12,527 nt of DNA from Geosiphon pyriformis (taxonomy: Eukaryota; Glomeromycota; Glomeromycetes; Archaeosporales; Geosiphonaceae). Made by a program: the position numbers and the translations under genes. The stretch spans positions 93,414-105,940 of the forward strand of contig JAAOMT010000193.1 in assembly GCA_016748015.1 (NCBI GenBank). The letters run 5' to 3'. The notes beneath the pieces were generated by a model. That model had not been told where the DNA came from and searched no databases. It saw nothing but the letters and a program-made list of their open reading frames with translations. Below are positions 1 through 9,560 of the stretch, in pieces. Position 1 is the first letter of the stretch; the number at the start of each line of letters is the position of its first letter.

Positions 1-3000
1 TTTATTAAAACTTTATTCTAATTATATGACTTAAAAATTATTAATATATATGTCTTTTTTCAAAACCAAAAAGCTAATTCATATATTAAATCAATATTTA
101 AAAAATTTAGTAATATGCTTAAAACTAAAATATTATATGTTTTTAAAGTTCATTTAAATACCAAATAGTTTAAAAGTTTTTTATTAGACAATAATACATA
201 TTATTTTATTAAAACCAATTACATTTATAATTTTATAAAAAGTATTATTAGTTATATAAACTAAAAACAAATATTGTTGAAACCACTTTTTAAAAACAGT
301 TTTTAATATTTTTTGCTTTTTTGTTTATTTTTTTATAATTAAATCTATTTTAAACTTGATTTTATTATATTTTAATACCAATTTACTATTATCTATCAAA
401 TAATTTAAACTATCTTATAAAAAGAGCATTTTAAAATGTTTTTAATAATGTAATCTTTATTAACTTTAAAATTTTTTATTTTTTTACTAATTGTAAAATT
501 AGTTTTCATAATTTTAACTTATTAAAATCCAGTAAGCTTAAGTATATAATACACTTTTTAAACTTTGACTAATTTAAATTTAATATTATTAAGATTAATA
601 CTTAATACCAAAAGATTCTAAACATGAAAAGTACATATCTTATTAAGTAACAATTAGCAATTTAGTAAAATCTTAAACTTATAACTAAAATTTAAGCATA
701 AAGTCTAAATAATCTTAGAAATCAAAATCTCTAATTTGTAAAAATATAATAAAGCTTTGGTAAAAATATCTTCAAAATCTTTGTTTTAAGATTTGGAAAA
801 AATCTTATTAGTCAAAAAACACACAATTTTTTAAATAATATTTTACATAGAATTTATATTAGAAAATTTTTTAAGTTAACAAAATTTTTATTAAATACAA
901 TAATATTAGTTAATATAACTTCCTTAAAACATAATTATTTAATCATATTAGCTTTTTTAAAATTGTATTTTCACTGGTTTTTGTTAACTTGTTTGTAAAA
1001 AATACATAAATACATGTTTAAAAAGCTATTTAAATCAACAAAAACACAAACAAAATAATAATTGGTATTAAAAAATTCATTTATATTTGAAATTTTTTAA
1101 TTTGTTATTATATTATTAAGATTTAGTAAAACAAAAATATAATTAATTGTCTTAAACACTTTTAAAAAATTTTTAAGTAGAAGTTTTAGCAAATAAACTT
1201 CCAATTAGAGAATTAATCAAATCTAAATCTAAATACTTCTTAAAATTAATACTATATTTGATACTATTTTTATTAAAATTATTTTCCAAAATAACAAAAA
1301 TATTTTTATTAAATGCTCTAATTATAAAAAAATTAATAACAAAAGCTTAATTCAAATGCTTTTTCAAAAACGTACTTATATATAAACTCAACACAAAAAC
1401 CAATTTTTTATTTTTAAACAACAAATAAATTAACAGAAATCTGTTAAGAATCTTAATTATATTTAATACACAATTATTATAATACTTGTATCTAAAAATT
1501 TTAGTTTTAAATCAAAAGTAAATATTAATAATTCAAAATTTAATATTAAAGCAAAGCTTGGTTTTTGTAATAATTAAAATATTATTTTTAAGTTTTTTAT
1601 ACTATTTAATAATGTTTTTTTTTTTGGCAAAAATGTTTATATCCTTAATATTACATGTAATAATTTTTCAAATAAGCTTTATTATTAAAAATAAATAAAA
1701 CAAATATATCTTAAACAAAAATAAAGTCTTTAAATCTTGTTATCAAATTTATAACAGATACAAAAAAACTATTTAATTAAATTTTTAAATTGTTAATGCT
1801 TAAAAATTATAAAAAACTAAAGATATTGCAATTTTATTATTAGTAAACATATTTAAACTTTTTATTATTATTATATTATTTATTAAATTTTATAATAGAA
1901 AAAATTATTAATAATTAACATTTAGGACTAAATTAAAAAATTACTAGTACAGTCAAATCTGAAATAATTTATATTTTTAATAGATATAAATTACTATAAG
2001 TTATTATAAATTATGAGTTTTTTCAAGTTTAAGTATATATAATATATATATAATAAAAATATATATAATATTATTAAAAAATAAATTTATTTGCATATTT
2101 TTGTAAAAAATTTTAATTATCTTATACAATATTAAAAAAACCTGTAAAAATTATTTGTTTTTGTTTATCTTGTATTTTTTTATAAAGTATATATTTAATA
2201 TAAGTAAATTTACTAATTGTATTATAAAATTTCTTGCTATTTTCAAGCTTTATAAACTATTTAAAATTGTAATAGTAGTTAATATATTTTTAATATTTAT
2301 TACTTTTTGTATTTCTTGTTTTTTATTAAAGTTATTATGCTTTGTTTTATGATTTATTATAATATAATTTACAATTTTATCATTACCCAAATATTTCAAA
2401 ATAATTTTATTATTTTTTCAGATAAATTTACCAATTTTTTAATTAATAAATATGTATAATTTGGCTGTATATAATTAAATTTTTTGTAGTAATCTTTAAT
2501 TTTTTTAATATTTTTTAATTATGATTAGCTATTATTTCCAAGTTTGTAGTTTTATTCTAAAAGTTGTTATTTGTATTGATTAGAAAAATGCCAATTTTGT
2601 GTTAGCAATAAGCAATTATTTTATTTAAAACATTTTTTTATGTCCTATAAATTAGATATATTGCTTAAAGTTAGTTAATTACATAAATATTATTAGCACT
2701 ATTATCAAAAAAATTCAATATATGGCAAAGAAAATAGTGACAATAATATGCCTTAAAACAATAAATAATTTCAGTATTTATAGACTAAATATGTGCTGTT
2801 AAGTTAGATACAAACTATTCTACATAAATATTTGTAATAAATCTTATATTATAATTGTAACTAGCAAAATTGTTTACTAATAACAATATGTTTTGTTTTT
2901 TTTTATGTAGCTGATAGTTTTAATTAACAAGCCACTATTGAAAAATATTATCATTTATTCAAGCATGAGTGTTTAAATAATATTAAAAACCAAGTTGCTT

Positions 3001-3818
3001 TTTTGTTTTTTTTTGGAAACAGTATAAACATTTAGCATAATCAATAATAAGTAGTATCAAACACTCAATTTTATTAGTATTGATTATAAAAACAAGTATT
3101 AGTTGTACTTTTAATTGTTTAATATCATAATATAGTATTATAACAAAATCTTAATTTAGTAATATAACATAAAATAATGGAATTTCATTCATGTTGAAAA
3201 TATTGTATAATCTTTAATTAACAAGAAGTGTTATTATATATACTTACTTATTTTCAATATGCTCAATATTAGCTAATAATATATTATTATAAAAGCAAAA
3301 TAAATGTAATCTAATATGGTTTTTAAGATTTTTAAGCCAACCATTGAATAGTTTTTGGCACTTATTTTTTGGAATATCTAATTAATTATAAAATTTTATG
3401 TTAACAATTCGAATTACATCTTTGGTAAATGTAATATTACATAATTCTGTTTCTTAAACAAAAATAACAAGTGCTTTATTAAAGTTAAAATTACATATTA
3501 TGCATATATATTTACTAATCAAGAAATACATTATATTTGCTTATGCATAAAAATTTGGTTTATTTTTAATCTAAGCTAAAATTAAAGACTATTTTATGTA
3601 TAAAAAACTATTTTTCTTAAAGTGCTTTGCAGTTTTTAATTGGTTTTTATCATTTGTATAATACTAATTAAGCACTATAAACTTATTATAAAATGTAGTA
3701 TTCTTATAACTTTATAAAATACAAGCTAAAAAAATAGCATGCTTTTTGCTATTAGACATAATAAAATTAAAAGACAAAAGAAAAATACAATTAAAATAAG
3801 ACTAATCCAAAAATCTAA
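1..3818. other. AT-rich gene-free stretch
   Basis: No gene, RNA or intact mobile element is recognisable on either strand. All frames are cut frequently by TAA/TAG, and the longest open stretch (about 2155-2352, plus) is a low-complexity run of F, I, L and K codons. CpG is nearly absent: by eye I found only two, near 1370 and 3409. Within it, 2034-2073 is an imperfect AT-dinucleotide tract. From about 2500 to 3780 the sequence holds somewhat more G and C, and more CA/TG steps, than the DNA before it. This could be an old decayed repeat, but I cannot assign it to a family. Confidence 0.6.
2034..2073. repeat. (AT)n-type low-complexity tract
   Basis: Two runs of alternating TA separated by a short A-rich stretch. 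This is simple-sequence DNA with no visible function, and length variation between isolates would be expected. Confidence 0.7.
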
Positions 3819-4355
3819 CTTGATTATTTACATAATTAATAATAATTTAAAACTTAAAACAATTTAAAACTTTGATTTAATTATTTACATAATTGATAAT
3901 AATTTAAAACTTGAAACAATTTAAAACTCTGACTTGATTACTTATATAATTAATAATAATTTAAAACTTAGGGCAATTTAAAATTCTAACTTAATTACTC
4001 ATAAGATTAATAAAAATTTAAACTTGGAACAATTTAAAACTCTAACTTAATTATTTATATAATTAATAATAATTTAGAACTTAGAACAATTTAAAATTTT
4101 AACTTGATTACTTACAAAATTAGTAATAATTTAAAATTTGAAACAATTCAAAACTTTGATTTGATTACTTATATAATTAATAATAATTTAAAACTTAAGA
4201 CAATTTGAAACTATAATTTAATTATTCACAAGATTAGTAATAATTTAAAACTTGAGACAATTTAAAATTTTAACTTGATTATTTATATAATTGATAATAA
4301 TTTAGAATTTAGAACAATTTAAAACTTTGACTTAATTACTTATGTAATTAATGAT
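3819..4355. repeat. 57-bp tandem repeat (minisatellite), about 9.4 copies
   Basis: Aligning each copy on the CTTGATTA / TTTAATTA motif gives unit starts at 3819, 3876, 3933, 3990, 4046, 4103, 4160, 4217, 4274 and 4331. The period is therefore 57 except for one 56-bp unit starting at 3990, and the last copy is partial. Each unit contains a TAATAATTTA(A/G)AA(C/T)TT block followed by ACAATTTAAAA, so a shorter motif recurs inside the unit. Copies differ mainly by transitions (C/T, A/G). The period is a multiple of three, but on both strands nearly every unit carries stops, so it is not coding as it stands. The array is well separated from the only gene, and its function is unknown. Confidence 0.95.
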
Positions 4356-7300
4356 TATTTTGTTGAATAAATAATATTATATTATCATATAGTATTTTTA
4401 GTCATAGAAATATTGGTTTGCTTTACTGTAATTTTACCAAAATAAGCAGAATTTAAACTAAATTAATACTTGAAGTAATCTATACTAACAGTAAAAATTT
4501 ATAGATTATTAAGTATCACAAAAATAGATTATAAACATAAAAATTAATTAATTATTAAATTAATAGATTCAAAATATTATAACTTATTACAGATTATAGA
4601 TTATCTAAGTATAAATTATTTCAAATTTGATTGTATATTGTGTTTTTTTTTGGTTTAAATAAAAATAAATATATAATATAACTTTAATTTATTTAAATAA
4701 CTGGTTATATATAGTAAAAACATAAATTATATTTGGTTTAAAATACATAATTATTATATTGTATTAAATAACAATTAGTTTTAATTATTAATTTAATAAA
4801 TAAATAAAAAATATTATAAAAAACTAAAAAAATAATAATTTTAACATAAAATATTAAACCAATAAAATAATTTACTTAAATTATAAATATAACAAAAAAA
4901 CTTTAATAAATCAAAAAAAATAGTTTTATAATAAAAATTAAGTAATTTAAATTTTAATACATAAAATAATATTAATATTTAGAAGTTTTTTACCAAATAC
5001 AATTCTTTTTTAAAATAATAATCTTAATAATAATATATTATTACTTGATAAAAATTAATAAAAATCAAAAATAATAATATTATAATATATTAACTAATCA
5101 TTAAATAATAATATAAATAATACAGATAAACAAATAAAATTAGAAAACATAACATATATATAATAGTATATAAAACATACACAAATACATTTAATTTAAA
5201 TTAATTATAAACAAATAAGCCAAAAAATACTCACAGTTAAACAAAAGATCTAATAATTTAGTAATTATTTACTAATTAATTAGAATAGATACAATTATAT
5301 ATAATTTGAAATATATATATATAATAACTTTTTAATTAGAAAAAAACTTAATAGAGAGAAAATAATAAAGAACAAAAAAAAGTTTATTAGACAAAATAAA
5401 CCAAAAAAAGATAGAAAAATTGGATTATAATTTTAAAAAAAACTAAAAAGTATGCTCTTTAAGCTTTGTATTATAATATTTACTAATATTAAAATCAGTA
5501 AAATTGGAGATTTTCCTTTTTATAATTCGATTTTTTATTAACAACCAAAAAAATTATTACTTTTTTTTCTATTATCATCTTTCTATTAATGAAAACAATA
5601 GTAAAAACATTTGATATATTAATAAAACACAAATAAAATCCAAGCTTAACAAGATTAAAAACACATTAAAAGAATATTAATTACATAAAATTATCTAGAA
5701 ACTATTTATAATAATAGCTTGGCCAAAATTAACAATTGACTTAAAAATCTAAAACAAGCTTTTTATATCTTAGAAAAATAATCTCTAATTAAGATTTTTT
5801 ACAAATACTAATTTTGTTGAATTCTATTTTTTATTTTTAATTTTCTTTAAATTTATAAGAAATAGAATACCACTTTATTACAATTAAAAAAGTACAGACA
5901 TTTGGTATTAGTATAAGATAAAAAAAGTATCTTCATAAAAATATTAAAAAAAAACACAATTAAAAATATAGAGATACAACAAAAATTTTTTTTGGAGAAT
6001 TAGCATAACAATATCTATTAACAGTAATTTTAATAGAAATATTATATTATATATTAAATCTAATAACAAAGACATTTATCTAAGAAAATTATTTAATATC
6101 TGTTAGAAAATTAAGAAAAACTTATTAAGCTAATTTTCAGATTTTTAAATAAAAATAATAATAGTAATCTATTAAATAAAAAATATAAATTAAAATCAAC
6201 ATTAATTAAGACTAATATACTTATCTTTATATTAAAATTAAATAATTTCTTATATTATTATTTAATCTAAAAAGCTGTAAAAATTAATTATAATATGATT
6301 ACTAAAAAGAAATAACTTATAACAATATAAAAAACATTTAAAAATTAAAATAACAATAATATATTATATTAGTAATTAGATTTAAAAAATTAAAAATAAA
6401 AGTTTTTATTTTTAAATAATTTTTAATTAAAAAAAGTTTTAATATTGTTTTTTATTAAAATTAACGAGTAAAAAAACAGTTTTAAAAGTTTTATAAATTT
6501 AAAACAAATAATAATATATTATTACAAATTAACAAACTTTAATTTAAGATTAGTAAGTTTATTAAAAACTTTTAACAAAATACTTAAAAACATTATAATA
6601 ATAAAAACAAAATTAATTTAAAAATTATTACAGATATAATATTAAAAATAATAAAAATGCAAAAATTAACAAATTTATATTTAATAATAATATTTTAAAA
6701 AAACTTTACAATATAAATTTTATACAAAAAAGTTAATATTGTTTTAAATAATAAATTTTAAATTAATAAAATTATACAAAAACTAAAATACAATTTTTAT
6801 ATAAATTATTTTGATTTTTATAATAATATTAAATACCAAAATAAAAATTATTTATTTAAAAACTTTTAATAATTAATAATTTTTTTAAAAAACAAAAAAT
6901 ATATTTTATTAGTTTAATTTTTGTAATTAAATGATATAATAATATAATAAAAAAACAAAATTTAAAAATAATTTGTTTTGTTTTAATATCAATAATAATT
7001 AATTTATTAAATTAAATAATATAAATAAATATTAATTAAAGGTAAAATTTAAAAAATTATATTAATAATATTATTATTTAAGATAAAAAAAATTAAGTAT
7101 ATAATTAATATAATATTATTAGATTAATAACAATATTAATAATAAAAAAAAACCAATATTTTATTTTTTATAAACTTTAAATTAAAAAAAGTGTTTTAAA
7201 AAACAATCTTTTCAAAATTAAAAAAATTGGTTAAAAAAATATTTTTTTGCTGTTTTGATTTTTTTTGTTATTTAAATAATAGTAAAAAACAAAATTTACT

Positions 7301-7870
7301 ATTAATTTATAATTAAAAGCTTTAAAAATTTTTAACAATATTATTATTATTATTAAAATTGTTTTTAATATGCTGTTTTAAAAAACTTCAATAAAAAAAT
7401 TTTATTTAAAGCCAAATATATTGTTAAAATACTTAAAATTTATATATTTATGTAAAAACTTACTATTAATATTAAATATTTAAATAAAATTAATCAAAAT
7501 TTATAAACAATTAAAATTTCTTAATTTAAAATTTTTTTTAGTAAATATATAAAAATATTGTTTTTATATTTATTATTATTATTATTATTTAATAAATTAT
7601 TTAATAAATTATTTAAAACAAACATTTATTTTTATAATAAAAAACAACTCATATTTATTTATTATAAAAGACAATTAATTAACAAAAAATTATATATAAT
7701 TAAAAAAATTAAATTTTATTAACTAAATAAATTTCAAACAAATAATTTTTATTTACAAAATACAATAAATTTGTTTATTTATATTCATAGATTTAAAAAA
7801 ATCTTTGATCTCGTACAATTATATGAACTTTAATAACCAAAATATTCATACAAATTTAAACCAAAAAATA
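4356..7870. other. Extremely AT-rich gene-free stretch
   Basis: There is nothing recognisable on either strand. Several 60-base stretches between about 6160 and 7540 contain only two to five G or C bases, so GC content is roughly 4-8 %. CpG is almost absent; I saw one near 5528 and one near 6465. A trinucleotide ATT/TTA tract lies at 7570-7590. The stretch ends abruptly at about 7800-7900, where CpG and a normal base mix return. Confidence 0.65.
7570..7619. repeat. (TTA)n microsatellite plus short direct repeat
   Basis: About seven TTA/ATT triplets at 7570-7590 are followed by two copies of TTTAATAAATTA. This is simple-sequence DNA near the left edge of the gene island, with no sign of function. 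Confidence 0.7.
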
Positions 7871-7934
7871 AAACTCCACTCGTAAAATTAATAAAAACTT
7901 TGTTAAAATACACTTATCCCAATTCAATCCGCTC

Positions 7935-8105
7935 ATGGACATTATCATGACTCATCATAATCGATATTTTCTGTTCCTAAACTCTGAAGCCTTGAACATC
8001 TATCAATCATGTTCTCCGGATCCGGATAAAAGAAAATTATGTGGAGCTTCGAATTTCCAATACATCAGCATCAAAGTACTATTAAGGTACTTGCATTATT
8101 TATGA
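7935..8105 (+). CDS. Possible small ORF in the leader (56 aa), doubtful
   Basis: An ATG at 7935 opens a frame of 56 codons ending at TGA 8103-8105. The frame is open back to 7872. The composition is normal for the island, and the peptide (starting MDIIMTHHNR) resembles nothing I know. It contains a possible splice donor at 8087; splicing to 8185 would give a short different C-terminus. The opposite strand is also open here: a stretch of about 39 codons ends with a TGA near 7950, with the C-terminal motif ENIDYDES. Two overlapping open frames suggest that one or both are chance. It may simply be 5' UTR of the Yippee gene, or an upstream ORF that dampens its translation. Confidence 0.15.
   Translation: MDIIMTHHNRYFLFLNSEALNIYQSCSPDPDKRKLCGASNFQYISIKVLLRYLHYL
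8009..8029 (+). promoter_or_regulatory. Six-codon upstream ORF with 12-bp palindrome
   Basis: ATG at 8009 reads M-F-S-G-S-G-stop. It overlaps the perfect palindrome TCCGGATCCGGA at 8015-8026. If the Yippee transcript starts left of this point, the short ORF could affect translation. The palindrome could equally be a protein-binding site or chance. Confidence 0.2.
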
Positions 8106-8309
8106 ACGTTTTTTAGTTTGCCTTCACCTTTCATACTTTTATATGGCTTTCAACTATTCGTCAACTTAATTCAACTCATTTTCAGTTTATTCCGCTCTTC
8201 ACTCAATTAACAAAAGCCAGAGTTTCGATTTCTTATTAACAAATCATTGCTTCATCTTTACTCAAAAATTTGGCACCTTCATTTAATCTTTTGCGAAGTG
8301 TGAACTAGA

Positions 8310-8985
8310 ATGGGTCTCACTTACCGCACCTACTTGGACGGGAGCCGTGTTTTTGGTTGTAACAAATGCCGCACCCACTTATCAACAACTGAGAACATTA
8401 TATCCAAGGTTATTTTTATTAGTTTCTTTGAGTAAGAGTCCAAGTCGACCTTTCGAAATCTTAATCAACTCCATTGCCATTGTAAATATCATATCCCGAT
8501 TTCGACAGGCTTTCCAAGGTCAGCACGGGCGTGCTTACCTCTTTGACAACGTGTAAGTTGAACTTTTGGTTTGAAGTTGTAAATAACATTTTTGGCCTCC
8601 CTTTCCACCATCTTTCGAGGTACAATAAGTTTTCGATCAAAACTACTCCCATTATGCTACGTTTCCAATCAATTCTACAGTGTAAATATTGAAGAAGGTC
8701 CGTCTGAGGATCGACATATGACAACAGGGCTTCACACTGTCAAAGATATTTACTGCTCTCGTTGCAGAGCTGTTTTAGGCTGGAAATATGTAGGGCAGTT
8801 TTTTGTCTATTTATCTGATACGGTTGCAATTGCCCACTAACTACATGAATTAATTTACTCTTCGATGGAATTCCTGATCGTGTCTGAATGAATCTTTTGA
8901 GTAGGAAAAAGCATATGAACAAACTCAACGCTATAAGGAGGGAAAATATATTCTGGAGAAGCAGCTTCTCTGTGATGTCAATTGA
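8310..8985 (+). CDS. Yippee/YPEL-family zinc-binding protein, four exons, 110 aa
   Basis: The exons are 8310-8408, 8509-8552, 8681-8789 and 8905-8985 (TGA 8983-8985). The introns are 8409-8508 (GTTATT...CAG, phase 0), 8553-8680 (GTAAGT...CAG, phase 2) and 8790-8904 (GTAGGG...TAG, phase 0). The start has A at -3 and G at +4, with an in-frame stop nine bases upstream. The spliced 110-residue product is full length for the family (usually 100-125). It shows the diagnostic zinc pattern C-X2-C-X52-C-X2-C at C17, C20, C73 and C76. Hallmark blocks are [16 protein letters not shown] (residues 35-50), [13 protein letters not shown] (61-73), LGWKY (80-84) and [10 protein letters not shown] (94-103). 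Yippee proteins are small, highly conserved eukaryotic Mis18/cereblon-like beta-folds binding one zinc. Yeast Moh1 and human YPEL1-5 are relatives, and human YPEL5 associates with the CTLH/GID ubiquitin ligase. The role in this fungus is not shown by the sequence. It has no partner genes nearby. All key residues are intact, so it is likely functional. Confidence 0.96.
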
Positions 8986-9126
8986 ACTCAACCACGCTGT
9001 ATCAACCAACAAAAAGACAATAGCAATTCCTAAAATGTTGCTATTGGGAATAATATCAACATGCAAGGCTGAATTTACCTCAAGTACCAAAATCTAATGA
9101 TTTAGTACTATACTATTATGCTTTTT
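8986..9126 (+). other. Probable 3' UTR of the Yippee gene
   Basis: This is island-like composition with no coding signal following the TGA at 8983-8985. AATAAT-type A-rich elements at about 9049-9054 could serve for polyadenylation, but fungal signals are too loose to fix the end. It contains the inverted repeat at 9018-9046. Confidence 0.45.
9018..9046 (+). other. Perfect 9-bp inverted repeat in the 3' region
   Basis: CAATAGCAA (9018-9026) and TTGCTATTG (9038-9046) are exact reverse complements separated by 11 bases. They would form a stem-loop in the Yippee mRNA if the 3' UTR reaches this far. A role in stability or protein binding is possible but unsupported. Confidence 0.45.
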
Positions 9127-9345
9127 TTACTTTCGTTTATTCATTTTCTTCACATTTTGTACAAATTTCCATAAAACCTTTTCTGGCTCTGCATTACTTC
9201 TTTTATATCCCTTTCTAAACTTTGTTCTCTCGTCTTTCACATCGACTGCTAGTAGAATGATTAAGCTTTCGCTTACTAGTTTCACATTTTTCAAATTAAA
9301 CCGTTGTATCATTTTAGAAGTTGTATCAATCTTGTTCCTGCACAT
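9127..9345 (-). CDS. Hypothetical small ORF (72 aa), doubtful
   Basis: ATG at 9345 to TAA at 9127 on the minus strand, convergent with the Yippee gene. The product is lysine-rich and charged (ending KFVQNVKKMNKRK), with no domain, signal peptide or membrane segment that I recognise. The DNA is less AT-rich than the flanks, but a pyrimidine-rich plus strand alone can generate such an ORF. It lies directly downstream, on the same strand, of the repeat-like segment at 9408-9540, so it may be part of a decayed element. Confidence 0.12.
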   Translation of the reverse strand: MCRNKIDTTSKMIQRFNLKNVKLVSESLIILLAVDVKDERTKFRKGYKRSNAEPEKVLWKFVQNVKKMNKRK

Positions 9346-9407
9346 TGAGCCCTTCTTTTATAAATTAACATCTCATCCAGCAAATTCTCAGGCTATAGCA
9401 TAATTTC

Positions 9408-9540
9408 CTAGGACAAGAGGGCTCGAGAAGTTTGTAAAGTCTCCAATCTTGACCGAGATTCAGGGTTAAAAATTTCAGGTCTTCTGATCACAAAGACCGG
9501 AAACGAATCCTAATTGTAATTGGGCTTTTTCGATGGCTAT
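9408..9540 (-). repeat. Putative dispersed-repeat fragment (SRALLS-type frame)
   Basis: On the minus strand, one frame is open between stops at 9510-9512 and 9408-9410. It carries the motif PEIFNPESRSRLETL followed by QTSRALLS and then the stop. A second frame from about 9539 gives AIEKAQLQLGFVSGLCDQKT and then a stop. From memory, closely similar peptide fragments recur in many predicted proteins of Glomeromycotina, which suggests a dispersed repeat often mis-annotated as coding, not a real gene here. A perfect 6-bp stem GGTCTT/AAGACC (9478-9483 with 9493-9498, 9-base loop) lies inside. The repeat assignment rests on recollection and needs a genome search. Confidence 0.4.
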
Positions 9541-9560
9541 AATTAATACGAGAGAATAAT

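Larger units (their letters stand above)
7871..8309 (+). promoter_or_regulatory. Upstream/leader region of the Yippee gene
   Basis: This is the left part of the CpG-retaining island, between the AT-only DNA and the start codon at 8310. It probably holds the promoter and 5' UTR; no clear TATA box is visible. A possible 5' UTR intron runs from 8087 (AAG/GTACTT) to 8185 (CATTTTCAG), which would be 99 nt, matching the size of the coding introns. This is inference and would need transcript data. The leader also contains a six-codon upstream ORF (8009-8029) and a 57-codon open frame (7935-8105), listed separately. An in-frame TGA at 8301-8303, nine bases before the start codon, rules out an N-terminal extension within this exon. 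Confidence 0.5.

Noticed and set aside
2155-2352. 65-codon plus-strand open frame
   Set aside because: Low-complexity F/I/L/K sequence in very AT-rich DNA, with no ATG start (begins at TTG), no domain and no composition change at its ends.
1-7800. Mitochondrial or plastid origin because of extreme AT content
   Set aside because: No organellar protein, rRNA or tRNA is visible, and the linked spliced nuclear gene and LINE remnant indicate nuclear DNA.
8347-8840. Three plus-strand open frames over the island treated as separate genes
   Set aside because: They are unspliced readings through exons and introns of one Yippee gene. The correct frame needs three GT-AG splices.
8461-9090. Two minus-strand open frames (8461-8724 and 8740-9090), one with a hydrophobic stretch
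   Set aside because: They overlap exons and introns of the Yippee gene on the other strand, whose family match is unambiguous; they are antisense shadows.
9478-9512. tRNA-like appearance (stem GGTCTT/AAGACC followed by AACGAATCC)
   Set aside because: The loop has nine bases, no A-box or acceptor stem fits, and the anticodon-loop U33 rule fails.
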